Shown here: positions 43,997 to 53,069 of the stretch, one piece after another
Layout of the letters: every line of letters starts with the position of its first letter
Numbering within the stretch: position 1 is the first letter of the stretch
Assembly: GCA_965219915.1 (NCBI GenBank)
Contig: OZ244794.1
Coordinates: 372,001 to 436,000, forward strand
DNA length: 64,000 nt
DNA from: Bin80 sp965219915
Lineage (GTDB): Bacteria > Bacteroidota > Rhodothermia > Rhodothermales > Bin80
Direction: 5' to 3'
The notes under the pieces: model-generated
What the model saw: the letters and a program-made list of their open reading frames with translations, nothing else
The model's database searches: none
Told to the model about the DNA's origin: nothing
Translations under genes and position numbers: made by a program

Positions 43997-45178
43997 CGCA
44001 GCGGCCTTGTCTTCCTGGCTAGTCTGAGCATAAGCCTGGAACAGGGCGGCGCAGATTTCCTGCACAGAGCGGCCGTCTTCCATCTCGGCATACGTTTTGG
44101 CGCTCTCCAGTGGACCAATAGAAACCTCATACAAGCTCCTGCGATCCGCCGCAAGTTCATCAATCTTGTCTGAAATAGCCTGCTCCTCCTCTTCCGATAG
44201 CTCGTCACGCCGCGCACGCATATCGTCGTCCAGAGCATTGATTTCTTGCTGAATGGCATTCGCTTTGTTGATATAGGCCGCCCCCAGGTTGTAGTAGGCA
44301 TCAACGTAAGTTTCCTCCAGATTCACAGCTTCCTGAAGCTGCTCTATGGCCTCGTCGAATCGCTCCGCCTGCAAAAGCAATGACCCATAATTGTAGCGAT
44401 ATATCGCGTTCCCAGGATCATCTTGAACTGCTCCGGCATATTGCTCAAGTGCGCGGTCATTTTGTCCTGTAGTGGCGTAGGCGTTGAGCAGGTAATTTTG
44501 CAGGTCTGCGTTCTCCGGAAACGCATCAACCGCCGTCTCCAGTAATGGCAGGGCATCCGCTTCCATACCGTTGGTCAGGTATACCCTGGCCAAGAGATCA
44601 TAAAGAGTTTCATCTGGCCCTCCAAATTCAAGTGCCGTTACCATGGGCTCAACCGACTCCAATTCGTCTCCGGCTCCAAGGGAGGCATAGGCCCAATTCA
44701 CATAAGCCCCCACTGAGTCGGGGAGTGCGATCGCGGACGCCTGAAAATGTTTTGCCGAATTCCTGTAATGCTCGACCCGTAATTCGCTGTCATCTTGAAC
44801 AGCTTGGGCGTTATTGAACTCCTCAATCCCTTTATTGAAGGTTTGCATGTAGAAGATTGTCACCCTGTTTCCTATGTCAGATTCCTCCTGGGGTCGAAGC
44901 TCAACGACCTTGTTGTAGGCCTCTATCATTGCCTCTACATGCATCAGGTACTCATCCATTGGGCTTGTTGAAGCCTGAGTGCCGTGAATACGTGCCAGCA
45001 GGTTCCAGACCCTGTGGTTATCCGGATCTTCTTCCAGCATCTCATTTGCCAAGCTTAGCGCCTCCTCAGTATCCCCCCGCTCAAGTGCCCGGTTGGCCCT
45101 GCGGAGCTGCGCTTGGCTCTCAGGAACTATCCCTTGAACGGCAAAGACCAGTGCAACAACTAAAAGTAAACGTCTCAT
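43973..45178 (-). CDS. Exported tetratricopeptide-repeat protein
   Basis: A 401-residue periplasmic protein with signal peptide (hydrophobic core about residues 4-16, ending SQA-Q). TPR-type helices begin immediately (ALERGDTEEALSLANEMLEEDPDNHRVWNLLARIHG) and recur, clearest at YDLLARVYLTNGMEADALPLLETAVDAFPENADLQ, YLLNAYATTGQNDRALEQYAGAVQDDPGNAIYRYNYG and LLLQAERFDEAIEQLQEAVNLEETYVDAYYNLGAAYINKAN. A charged coiled-coil-like stretch (LDDDMRARRDELSEEEEQAISDKIDELAADRR, about 310-345) precedes the last helices. TPR proteins act as protein-binding scaffolds; the partner is unknown. Confidence 0.82.
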   Translation of the reverse strand: MRRLLLVVALVFAVQGIVPESQAQLRRANRALERGDTEEALSLANEMLEEDPDNHRVWNLLARIHGTQASTSPMDEYLMHVEAMIEAYNKVVELRPQEESDIGNRVTIFYMQTFNKGIEEFNNAQAVQDDSELRVEHYRNSAKHFQASAIALPDSVGAYVNWAYASLGAGDELESVEPMVTALEFGGPDETLYDLLARVYLTNGMEADALPLLETAVDAFPENADLQNYLLNAYATTGQNDRALEQYAGAVQDDPGNAIYRYNYGSLLLQAERFDEAIEQLQEAVNLEETYVDAYYNLGAAYINKANAIQQEINALDDDMRARRDELSEEEEQAISDKIDELAADRRSLYEVSIGPLESAKTYAEMEDGRSVQEICAALFQAYAQTSQEDKAAALSECAGM

Positions 45179-45594
45179 GATACCACGCTTGTTGTGTTAA
45201 TTCAGTCACCTTTTGTGCAGAGGGAATCAAAGAGTAAACGGGCATGTGTAGCACTAGAATATCTCATCCCCCGTGGAACTATAAATATACAGGAGTTTGA
45301 CTATAGCGTTCCTGCAAAACCGACGCCGGGGATAGTTTAAGAAAACCACGATCCCTCAATCCCGTCACAAATTGAGTACTTCCGCGCCTTTTTTGATTAA
45401 TTCCACATTCGTACGCACCTACAGGCGGGATTCCCCGCCCGTGCATCTGCCTTTAGCTTATTCCTTGATCTGTTCGGCAAAGTCCTGGTCTGTTATCTAG
45501 GAAAAACATTTCATACAAAAACACAACCTAGGCCATGACCAGAATCAAGTGGGTGATCCATTGCAACGCAACATCCATAAGTCGGGAAGCTTAC
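45179..45594. other. Intergenic stretch with one GC-rich hairpin
   Basis: These 416 bases lie between two minus-strand genes and contain no convincing frame. The hairpin at 45424-45439 is the only structured element noticed. The right third before 45594 is where transcription of the propeller gene would end and the left third holds the promoter of the TPR gene. Confidence 0.45.
45424..45439. terminator. GC-rich hairpin downstream of a propeller gene
   Basis: GGCGGG (45424-45429) and CCCGCC (45434-45439) form a perfect six-base stem with the tetraloop ATTC. It is 156 bases past the stop of the propeller gene at 45595. No T-run follows on the minus strand, so a role in termination is uncertain. 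Confidence 0.35.
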
Positions 45595-46707
45595 TTATTC
45601 TGACGATGCCGATAATTCAGGATGCAGATTGCTCTCCTCGATAGCCCAAACCGAGACCGCGCTGTCTCCGACCTGGTAGATCCGGTCGTTGAGCGCATGC
45701 GTAAATCCGTTTTCGGGCAACTTGATAGAGTGCTGGTAGTCTCCCGTCTCGGCGTCGTAGATGTCAATCGTCTGGGCAATGTTAGAATGTATATATAACT
45801 GTCCACGAAACACCGTCGAAATATCCACAACAAGAACTGGCCCGTCTATATACCCTCCTCTTTGGGTCTCAATCACCTTCGGCTCCTCTGTCGAGACATA
45901 GTCCATCGTGGCCCTTGCGTACTTCATTGATCCGTCTGGCCTATACTGAACAAACAGCGGATACCACTGAGACACGTAGATCATTTGCTCATTGAATGTC
46001 ACCAAATTGCCTGCCACTGCTAATGACCGATATGGGCTCTCGCCATAGATTCGGCCAAATTTGATTATGTTGTCGCCGAGTCTGGATTCAAATAGCTCTT
46101 CGTCGATGTTTTCCTGGAGAGAGAACTTGGAATACACTCGTCCCTTTCGCGTGAATACGTATTGATCTGGATATTCACGCATTGACCCCTCCAAGCGCTC
46201 AGACCGCAAGAAAGATCCTTCCAGGTTGAAATACGAGACCTCCGTGGGCATGTACTCAAACACGTACACCATTGAGTCACCCATTGCCCCGAAGTTCAAG
46301 ATTCCCATGATTTCTCCAGGCCCCATCCCCCGACCTTCTCCGAAGGAAGTAACGTAATTCCCGGAAGAATCAAAGCGATGGATCCGATAATCCCATTCGT
46401 CTGCCACGTAGATGTATCCCATAGTATCAGCGAACACACCCGCGGGAGCAATTAAAACCTCGCCAGGTGTTGCAGGCAACTCAAACAACTTGCGTAGAGA
46501 CGCTTCATCCAGAATACGGTCGTACGACTTCTGTCCTTCAATTGGGCTCAAACTCAGAGTCTCGAAATTGACAGTACTCACCTCTTGATCTGCACTGCAA
46601 GAAGCACACAGCATGACCACGAGAACGCAACTCATGTAAGGTCCAAGCCATCGCACGGCTCTTGCAAAACCATTTTCAGGGATTGGAGTCATGTGGTTTG
46701 CTCGCAT
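45595..46707 (-). CDS. Six-bladed beta-propeller lipoprotein
   Basis: A 370-residue protein. The signal sequence is preceded by about 20 polar residues and ends in lipobox LCASC (near residue 37). Blades are seen as IAPAGVFADTMGYIYVADEWDYRIHRFDSSGNYVTSFGEGRGMGPGEIMG, followed by DSMVYVFEYMPTEVSYFNLEGSF and later QLYIHSNIAQTIDIYDAETGDYQHSIKLPENG. I quote these in parts only; the pattern is 'Y-V-A-D ... R-I-x-x-F-D' plus 'G-x-G-P-G-E'. It is a paralogue of the proteins at 535 and 47098. The family is common in Bacteroidota without a known ligand. Confidence 0.72.
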   Translation of the reverse strand: MRANHMTPIPENGFARAVRWLGPYMSCVLVVMLCASCSADQEVSTVNFETLSLSPIEGQKSYDRILDEASLRKLFELPATPGEVLIAPAGVFADTMGYIYVADEWDYRIHRFDSSGNYVTSFGEGRGMGPGEIMGILNFGAMGDSMVYVFEYMPTEVSYFNLEGSFLRSERLEGSMREYPDQYVFTRKGRVYSKFSLQENIDEELFESRLGDNIIKFGRIYGESPYRSLAVAGNLVTFNEQMIYVSQWYPLFVQYRPDGSMKYARATMDYVSTEEPKVIETQRGGYIDGPVLVVDISTVFRGQLYIHSNIAQTIDIYDAETGDYQHSIKLPENGFTHALNDRIYQVGDSAVSVWAIEESNLHPELSASSE

Positions 46708-47097
46708 GATTACGGTTAATGGTTTTGGATTTCGTGGGACCGGCGATCCAAATTAGGGAAATTCGTAGCCGAGTTGACAGGTGTTGAGAGGCAATTAGAG
46801 CGCAGCCAGCAACGTCTACAAATGCTGGATTCAAATGTGCGGGCCGCAAGGCATCATCTGTCAGAACAACGCCTACCAATTGGACAAGATTAAGGCAAGA
46901 TTGCACTGCCTTAGGAAGTCCATGCCAACTGGCACTTTGCTTGACTGATCTGTTATGAGCCCAACACCTTTCTCAGTTCGGCCTCGTCCGATTGCAACAC
47001 TTGTCAGTTTACCACCGACCCGCGTAACTCCACTGCCCTATCTCGTCGAAGGCTTGATCAACCTTGGCCATCTCGGGCCCAGTCTGGAAAGTCGCAC
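46708..47097. other. Intergenic stretch with two small palindromes
   Basis: The 390 bases between the two propeller genes show no convincing gene. Two symmetric elements stand close together at 46891-46913 and 46923-46934. A plus-strand frame at 46955-47170 runs into the antisense of the next gene and is not credible. Confidence 0.45.
46891..46934. repeat. Pair of adjacent inverted repeats
   Basis: TAAGGCA (46891-46897) and TGCCTTA (46907-46913) flank nine bases; nine bases further on TGCCA-AC-TGGCA (46923-46934) is a 12-base palindrome. They lie about 190-215 bases upstream of the propeller start at 46707 and 165-205 bases past the end of the previous minus-strand gene, so either a terminator or a regulator site is possible. 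Confidence 0.35.
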
Positions 47098-48258
47098 CTA
47101 TTCGCTAGAGTCTATTACCCAAGCTACTACCATAGGCACGTCCGTTTCCGGACTAGTCAACCGCCCGTAGGCACGGCCTTCTCTGACGACGTACAACCTG
47201 ACGTACTCGGGCAATTCTGTGCGTGCCACAACCGTTCCGGTGCTATCCACCACCATCCACTCCACTACGGTGACATTCTCGTCGCGGCTCAATGCAATCC
47301 AGAGTCGACCCTCGTCATCCGGTACAATGCGGACAAAGGCCGGCTTCATCTCGGGAAGCCGATCTCGAAGCATGCGCTTGAATGCACTCTCCTGTTCCTC
47401 CTGTATGATCCTGTCCCGCTCTGCCTTCGAAATGCTTACCGGAATATGCGATACCTCAATGGCTTCATTAGGAGCGCCATCCATTGCCGTTCGCACAAAG
47501 CGTATTGCGCTGCTTGAGCCATAGTAGAGCGTCTGATCGGGCGCTAGGACAAAGTGAGGTGCAGGACTAAACGGCAAATCCTTTATCCACACCCTGCCAG
47601 GCACAAGCTTTTCCTGACCGGGCAGATACGCAACGGAGTCCATTATCGCTTTGCCGCTCCAGTCGAGGAGCATGACTTTTTCCAGGTTCTCCATGTCGGC
47701 GGGCAAGCCCCAGCCCGGAATACCGAAATACCGAACAAGAAACCCACGATCAACAGCCCCCACAAAGCCGCCTGAAAGCATCCCCTCATACAGCACCGCA
47801 AAGCTGTGGACAAACTCATGTTCGTCTGGAGAGAATGTGGTGATCCGATTTAATTGACCGTCCCAGACGTAGATGGAATCCAGCGCGTCAACATGGACAG
47901 CAGACACGTGCTCGAATTCGCCGGGCCCTTTGCCTGCACGCCCGATCACACCCTCTAACACACCAGTATCCGAAAACACCAGCAGTCCGCCCCAGCCACT
48001 GTCGGCGACATACAACCTTCCCCGGGAATCGACCGCCATGTCTCTGGGTCGCCCTAAAAGCAGTCCGTCAGCTGCATCTTCATCTCCGATTCGAAATACT
48101 TCCGTTAGCGTCAACTCCGGCACCCGAGCCTGCATCGCCTCCGCGAAGCCTCCAGGACGCAGCCCTGCTACTAGAATGAGAAGCGACGCCAGCAGGGTAA
48201 CTACAGCCACAGACGATCTGGCAATGGCAACTTCCCGCGTCATCTGCAAGCGAATCAT
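47098..48258 (-). CDS. Six-bladed beta-propeller exported protein
   Basis: A 386-residue protein with an N-terminal membrane-targeting segment (about residues 16-37, VAVVTLLASLLILVAGL) and no clear lipobox. The propeller is plain: LLLGRPRDMAVDSRGRLYVADSGWGGLLVFSDTGVLEGVIG followed by RAGKGPGEFEHVSAVHVDALDSIYVWDGQLNRITTFSP. The C-terminal third (GRLWIALSRDENVTVVEWMVVDSTGTVV) resembles that of the protein at 535-1713. It starts 14 bases after the MMPL exporter gene and probably belongs to that operon, which would link it to envelope lipid export. That link is inference from position. Confidence 0.7.
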   Translation of the reverse strand: MIRLQMTREVAIARSSVAVVTLLASLLILVAGLRPGGFAEAMQARVPELTLTEVFRIGDEDAADGLLLGRPRDMAVDSRGRLYVADSGWGGLLVFSDTGVLEGVIGRAGKGPGEFEHVSAVHVDALDSIYVWDGQLNRITTFSPDEHEFVHSFAVLYEGMLSGGFVGAVDRGFLVRYFGIPGWGLPADMENLEKVMLLDWSGKAIMDSVAYLPGQEKLVPGRVWIKDLPFSPAPHFVLAPDQTLYYGSSSAIRFVRTAMDGAPNEAIEVSHIPVSISKAERDRIIQEEQESAFKRMLRDRLPEMKPAFVRIVPDDEGRLWIALSRDENVTVVEWMVVDSTGTVVARTELPEYVRLYVVREGRAYGRLTSPETDVPMVVAWVIDSSE

Positions 48259-48272
48259 GTCAGAACTATAGG

Positions 48273-50783
48273 CTAGATTTGTGAACCGAGAATTCCACGA
48301 TCTTCCTGCAACTGAATTAGTGCGGGAAGAAAAAGCAGGGCCGCCAAAAGTGTCGCTCCGATACCCGCAACGGCAAGCGCACCCACCGTCCTCAAGCCTG
48401 GATGAAAACTCAACAGGAGCCCCCCAAAACCCACCATGGTCGTAAACGCGCCCATAGTAACGTGTTCCCCGGTTGATCGCAATGTGCGCCAGATAGCGCC
48501 ACGACCCTCTTCCCTGTATCTGTGCACTAAGTGCGCTCCCGCGTCATTGCCGATTCCGATTATTGCTGGAATAACAAATAGGTTGTAGAAATTAAGCCGC
48601 ATACCAAAGACCTGCATAAACAGGATCATCCAGATCACTCCTACAACCAGGGGCAACATAGCGAGGAGCGCCCAGCGCAACCTGCCAAAATTCACCCACA
48701 TTAGAAGCATCACGATGATCAGCGTAGCCACCACCATGTACGGGCTCTCCCGCCGCATCAGACGTAACACATCCGCAGCCACAATAGACGAAGATCCAGC
48801 GTGATAAACCTTGCCATCCGATGTCTCTATGCTTCCCACATCCTCGGCGAAGGCCATGGAATTACGGCCGTCCGACAAACCGACCGCTGGCAATATCGTG
48901 ATATAGGCGCCCAGCTCACCCGTCTTGGAAATGAAACGCTTACTCAATAACTCAGGAACATCATCGACTTCAATGGGGGTACGCGTCTGTGCGGCCCGCC
49001 GTACTCGTTCAAGCCCCTCACTACCGGCTAGAACCGGATCTGCCAGAAGCGTGTCCCTGATGTAAGCTATGTGAGCAAGTTTGGCATTTTGCTTCTCCGG
49101 CTCCAAAGGAAACCGATCCTGGAGCGTTTCAATCTCACGAATGGTTGTCTGGAAAGTATCTGAGTCTACTACATGAAGCGTGGTATCCGCCTCCATCCTC
49201 GCACGCAAAATTTCAGCGACCTCGGTTACTTCTTCGGGGTCGTCCACAACTATATATGCCGGATTCCGGCGATTAAAGTCGCTATAAGCGCTCGCCACCT
49301 TTGAATTCACCGATACCCAGTCATCGTATACTGGCTCCAGGAGCGAAAACCTGTATTCAAACCGAATGCCCGGTGCCAGAAAAAGGGCAAAAACAGTGAC
49401 GGCAACACATCCAGCCAAGAGTCCCTTTGCACCGACCAATCTCCCGCGCGCAATAGACTTCATAGGCTGGTCCCGTTCAAAATGCAACAGCCCTACCCGC
49501 TCACATAACACCAGAAGGGCTGGCAACACATGCAACGTCAAAAGCAGCGCAATCAAGACTCCGGTCCCCGCTAGAAATCCAAACTCGCTGAATCCCTTGA
49601 AGTCTGCCGCCATCAACACGTACAGCGCTGCTGACGTGGTTAAGGCTCCCACTGCAATCGCCTGCCCCGTACTCATAAAAGTGCGTTCTGCCGCGGTCTC
49701 TACATCATGCCCCGCCCCCCGTTCTTCTATGTATCGCGCATAAAAATGAATCCCGTAGTCAATCCCCAAACCGAACAACACCAACCCGAGAGTTGAACTA
49801 AACAGGTTCAGGGTCTCGTAGACCAGAAATCCTATTCCCGCAGTCCAGGTCAAGCTCATTAGAAGGGGGATCCCAATGAGTAACGTAGTAAGTGGAGCTC
49901 GCGCAAGTTCGGCCCAAGCCGCCCTCTTTCCTCGCAAACGAACTGCTTTGAAAAAAAAGTAGCCCATCAAGACAAACAACACTGCAAGCACTCCTACCCC
50001 AAAAGACCCTACAACATCGTCCGTAATGGCACGCACTTCTATATTCTGCCTCCATAATCGACCGGCGAGATACGTCTTCAAGTCTGTATGGTAAGAGGAG
50101 GGGGATACATCCTGAATCGCATCCTCCATTGCGCTATAGATCGACTCGATATAGCTCACATTTGAAGAGGATCCAGAGACAAAAAACCGAACGACCAGAA
50201 TCGTGCTGTCCGCATTGGTCAAATATTCGGGGCCCACAATCTGGTCGAAGACGGATTCCAACTCTTCTAAATCTGCATCCTCATCTGTTTCGTCCTCATC
50301 CTCGAGACTGAAGAAAAATGGGTTCGCTTCCAGTTTGGCCTCTGTAATCTTGTCCCCCAGCCATATTTCTAGGTCTGACAGCTCCTCGTCCGTTGCGAAA
50401 TACAATCCGTTATCCGCCAGGAATCTTGTGTCTCGCCGCAGCTCCTGTCGGACAAAAAGGCGTTCGCCTGTCTGCGGGTCCTCAAGCGCCATAGCCCTTG
50501 GAACCAAAGCCTCGGCGAAGGCTAAGTTCGCTGTGAAAGAGGGGCTTTCAATCGCCAGATCCACTGAAACCTCGCCGGCGCCTATCGTTTCTCGAATCTT
50601 CTCAACAGCCTGGACGCTGGGATAGGACTTGGGAATCAGATTGGCAAAATCCGGGTCTATGGTCAACCTGCCTGCAAGTATTACGCAACCCACTGAAATT
50701 ACAAGGGCCACCACCAGTACCAGTCCTGGATGTCGAGCGACCACCCGGATCCATCCGCGCAACTGACGAAAAAGTGCTGTCAT
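48273..50783 (-). CDS. MMPL/RND-family lipid exporter
   Basis: An 836-residue inner-membrane transporter of the RND superfamily in its MMPL/HpnN-like form. A first membrane helix (LVLVVALVISVGCVILAG, about 20-37) is followed by a periplasmic domain starting DPDFANLIPKSYPSVQAV. That domain holds an acidic stretch (SLEDEDETDEDADLEELE, about 158-175). Five helices and the GLGIDYGIHFYARYIEERG motif come next; a second periplasmic domain and another five-helix set with IPAIIGIGNDAGAHLVHRYREEG complete the repeat. The paired G-x-x-x-D motifs are the proton-relay sites. Such proteins move hopanoids or other lipids. It overlaps the DUF3047 gene by four bases. Confidence 0.85.
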   Translation of the reverse strand: MTALFRQLRGWIRVVARHPGLVLVVALVISVGCVILAGRLTIDPDFANLIPKSYPSVQAVEKIRETIGAGEVSVDLAIESPSFTANLAFAEALVPRAMALEDPQTGERLFVRQELRRDTRFLADNGLYFATDEELSDLEIWLGDKITEAKLEANPFFFSLEDEDETDEDADLEELESVFDQIVGPEYLTNADSTILVVRFFVSGSSSNVSYIESIYSAMEDAIQDVSPSSYHTDLKTYLAGRLWRQNIEVRAITDDVVGSFGVGVLAVLFVLMGYFFFKAVRLRGKRAAWAELARAPLTTLLIGIPLLMSLTWTAGIGFLVYETLNLFSSTLGLVLFGLGIDYGIHFYARYIEERGAGHDVETAAERTFMSTGQAIAVGALTTSAALYVLMAADFKGFSEFGFLAGTGVLIALLLTLHVLPALLVLCERVGLLHFERDQPMKSIARGRLVGAKGLLAGCVAVTVFALFLAPGIRFEYRFSLLEPVYDDWVSVNSKVASAYSDFNRRNPAYIVVDDPEEVTEVAEILRARMEADTTLHVVDSDTFQTTIREIETLQDRFPLEPEKQNAKLAHIAYIRDTLLADPVLAGSEGLERVRRAAQTRTPIEVDDVPELLSKRFISKTGELGAYITILPAVGLSDGRNSMAFAEDVGSIETSDGKVYHAGSSSIVAADVLRLMRRESPYMVVATLIIVMLLMWVNFGRLRWALLAMLPLVVGVIWMILFMQVFGMRLNFYNLFVIPAIIGIGNDAGAHLVHRYREEGRGAIWRTLRSTGEHVTMGAFTTMVGFGGLLLSFHPGLRTVGALAVAGIGATLLAALLFLPALIQLQEDRGILGSQI

Positions 50784-51490
50784 CCTTCGGCCAATACCAC
50801 AAGATCATCAAAATACACATCCGCCACCCCGCCCGTATTGTCACTGTCACTCCAAATCATGATGTAAATCGGGTTGCCCGGAGGAGTTCTTCCAAAAATC
50901 CGTTCATAGTCCTGGACCACATTGCGTTCAACGGTAACCCATTCTCCCATCACATCACTGGCTGTCGTAACCACCCACGCAAATAGCCTACCATAGCGGA
51001 CCCGGGTATCTATTGGAAGCGTACTGCTGTATGTGTACTTTATTGTACACGGGCGTCCGAGCCAATCATTGCAATCAAATGCAACGTACAGCGCCGCGCC
51101 TGTATCATTCAAACTTCGTGTATCCTCCCTCGCACCGTCTGGCAACTCATCCGCCCGCCAGCGCCAGCGTAACCGGGGAAAAGACTCTATATTCCAGACG
51201 AGCTCATCCGCCCTTGATAACGCGACCTGTACGGACTCCCCCTCTGTGTACGCCCGCAATACGTTTCCGTCATCCTCCGCAACCACATCAACGAAATCAT
51301 TGGGCTTCGCGTGGTCCAGAGGCAATTGACGCATACTTCTCATGTTCTTGTCTGGCATTCGCCACAGACGAGGCAAACTGTTGACTTCGTACCGCTCAAA
51401 GTCTTCAATGACCAATAATTCCTGCGAAAACGCATTGCCTATCCCCAGATTCGTCAAAATGATCAGCAACAGCAATGGCGTAACCCGCAT
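50780..51490 (-). CDS. DUF3047 family exported protein
   Basis: A 236-residue periplasmic protein with a signal peptide ending AFS-Q. The DUF3047 pattern is clear: VIEDFERYEVNSLPRLW near residue 27, then FPRLRWRWRADELPDGAREDTRSLNDTGAALYVAF, KYTYSSTLPIDTRVRYGRLFAWVV, and a lectin-like ending IMIWSDSDNTGGVADVYFDDLVV. The fold is probably a jelly roll. The function of the family is unknown; here its ATGA overlap with the MMPL exporter and the nine-base gap to the membrane protein upstream suggest all three work on one envelope lipid or glycolipid. Confidence 0.78.
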   Translation of the reverse strand: MRVTPLLLLIILTNLGIGNAFSQELLVIEDFERYEVNSLPRLWRMPDKNMRSMRQLPLDHAKPNDFVDVVAEDDGNVLRAYTEGESVQVALSRADELVWNIESFPRLRWRWRADELPDGAREDTRSLNDTGAALYVAFDCNDWLGRPCTIKYTYSSTLPIDTRVRYGRLFAWVVTTASDVMGEWVTVERNVVQDYERIFGRTPPGNPIYIMIWSDSDNTGGVADVYFDDLVVLAEG

Positions 51491-51499
51491 TGATTTTCT

Positions 51500-52468
51500 C
51501 TACGACTTGATCTCTATTGACGCCTCCGCTGCTGCTTTGGTTACAGGTTCCTGGTCTTCCTCCTGTGGCAAGCGTACTGAGAGTATCGCAAAGAAGAGCA
51601 GGTTTATCAAGCGATTAACCAATGCTACGGCGCCGAACAATGCAGCGATATGCGCCTCCGATACGGTCATCGCCCCCGCGATACTCACCGCCAAACCCAT
51701 GATCAGCAGGTCCTGGTTCGGAATGAACGGGATGCGCGTTACAATAACTGAAAGAGCCGCGTAAGTAAACCAAGTCTGCAGAGACACTTCCGGCATTGCC
51801 AGGTGCCACATGCTGATTTCCAATACCTGTCGTGCGAGAACACGTGTGATATGAAGCCCGAAAACTATGCGTGTTGCTCGCCAGGGCATCGAAAAGAATC
51901 GCCGCCTTGCAAATATGATAAAAAGCAGAATGATCGTGAATACTCCCGCTCCCACTAAAGCGAAGGCCTGTCTTTCTCCTATCAGATCCTGAATATTGAT
52001 CCGCCCCTCCAGTACAAAGAATGCTAGAAGTAGTGCTGCCATCAGAGTGGAGGCCGCCGCGGATATTATATTCATGTCCCGCACGGACTCCATCAGTGCC
52101 CGACGAGGCAGATCAACCTGTTTTTGCGCCCAAGCAAAAAGATATACCTCACCCGAGTAGCCGAGCACATCTTTATTCAATATTCGCTTCTTTATAAAAG
52201 CCTTAATGCCCGCCCCCAGACGAAAATCCCACACAGTTCTGTAGGCCAGTATCTGTATTGTGGGTAAAAGAAAGTACAGCGCGACCAAAAGAGCGTAAAA
52301 AGCCGGGTTTTTCGGTAGCCCCTGAAGCACTTGCCGGAACTCCACGTTCCGCAGTTCCCAAATCAGAAACACGATGATCCCGATTGTAAAGACCGTCCGA
52401 ACAACGCGCAGGATGCGCCTGCCGTGCGGCGTATCTCCCAAATGCACTAGCCGCTCGCGTATTTTCAT
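51500..52468 (-). CDS. Multi-pass membrane protein, weakly LPG-synthase-TM/HpnL-like
   Basis: A 322-residue integral membrane protein with about seven hydrophobic segments (VVRTVFTIGIIVFLIWEL, FYALLVALYFLLPTIQIL, ISAAASTLMAALLLAFFV, AFALVGAGVFTIILLFIIF, TWFTYAALSVIVTRIPFI and LLIMGLAVSIAGAM among them). The order, with a cytosolic basic loop KAFIKKRILNKDVLGYSGEVYLFAW near residue 90, resembles the lysylphosphatidylglycerol-synthase TM/AglD/HpnL family, but similarity is faint. The C-terminus is a charged cytosolic tail. It is the first gene of the exporter operon; a flippase-like role on lipids is a guess from context. Confidence 0.55.
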   Translation of the reverse strand: MKIRERLVHLGDTPHGRRILRVVRTVFTIGIIVFLIWELRNVEFRQVLQGLPKNPAFYALLVALYFLLPTIQILAYRTVWDFRLGAGIKAFIKKRILNKDVLGYSGEVYLFAWAQKQVDLPRRALMESVRDMNIISAAASTLMAALLLAFFVLEGRINIQDLIGERQAFALVGAGVFTIILLFIIFARRRFFSMPWRATRIVFGLHITRVLARQVLEISMWHLAMPEVSLQTWFTYAALSVIVTRIPFIPNQDLLIMGLAVSIAGAMTVSEAHIAALFGAVALVNRLINLLFFAILSVRLPQEEDQEPVTKAAAEASIEIKS

Positions 52469-52625
52469 TGGGGAATAGTGTACCTAACTGGTGTAGAATA
52501 AAGGGTTAAGTACATCTACGTATTTCTTTGCCCCAAGACCGTGCAGAAATTCTCTGATTCGCAATAATACCTGCTCGTGTTGTATCTTCAAGAGTTGTAC
52601 TGAACTCTTTGTTTAACTTTTCGCG

Positions 52626-53069
52626 ATGAGTCATACCGACCAGGAAGTGTCCCACACTTTTGATTCGCTAAATATTGGCGACAGCTACGAGATTCATCGT
52701 TTCGTCAGCGAGCATGACGTATTGACTTTCGCTGAAATCACCGGCGACGATAATCCCCTTCATGTCGATGCGGCATACGCGGAAGGAACCCGTTTTGGTT
52801 ATCGTATCGTGCATGGTGTATTCCTCCTGGGGCTGATCTCCAAGGTCCTAGGACGGGATTTCCCGGGTCCGGGGAGTGTAGCAGTATCCATCTCGTGTCG
52901 TTTTCTTCGACCTGTGCGGGTCAATTCAGAAGTGCGGGTTCTGGTCAAGGTTAGAGAAAAATTCGAAAATAGGCGATACGTAAAGGCAGAGACCTATGTC
53001 TACAACGACGACAACAAGATTTCTGTGAAGGGTGAAGCCACCATCATACCTCCGGCGGACTCAGACTGA
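52626..53069 (+). CDS. MaoC-family (R)-specific enoyl-CoA hydratase
   Basis: A 147-residue hot-dog-fold hydratase. The catalytic block is FAEITGDDNPLHVDAAYA, with Asp and His in the D-x-N-P-x-H arrangement, followed by RIVHGVFLLGLISKVLG and ISCRFLRPVRVNSEVRVLVKV. PhaJ-type enzymes hydrate trans-2-enoyl-CoA to the R-3-hydroxyacyl-CoA; the same fold also serves in fatty-acid synthesis. Length fits the single-domain type. It has its own promoter region of 157 bases and overlaps the convergent recF end by 26 bases. Confidence 0.85.
   Translation: MSHTDQEVSHTFDSLNIGDSYEIHRFVSEHDVLTFAEITGDDNPLHVDAAYAEGTRFGYRIVHGVFLLGLISKVLGRDFPGPGSVAVSISCRFLRPVRVNSEVRVLVKVREKFENRRYVKAETYVYNDDNKISVKGEATIIPPADSD

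Noticed and set aside
46955..47170. 71-codon plus-strand frame in the gap between two propellers
   Set aside because: It runs into the antisense of the propeller gene, is Pro/Thr/Ser-rich and lacks any recognised motif.
47583..47591. Perfect DnaA box TTATCCACA
   Set aside because: Single copy inside a propeller coding region, with no cluster and no AT-rich unwinding element; likely chance.
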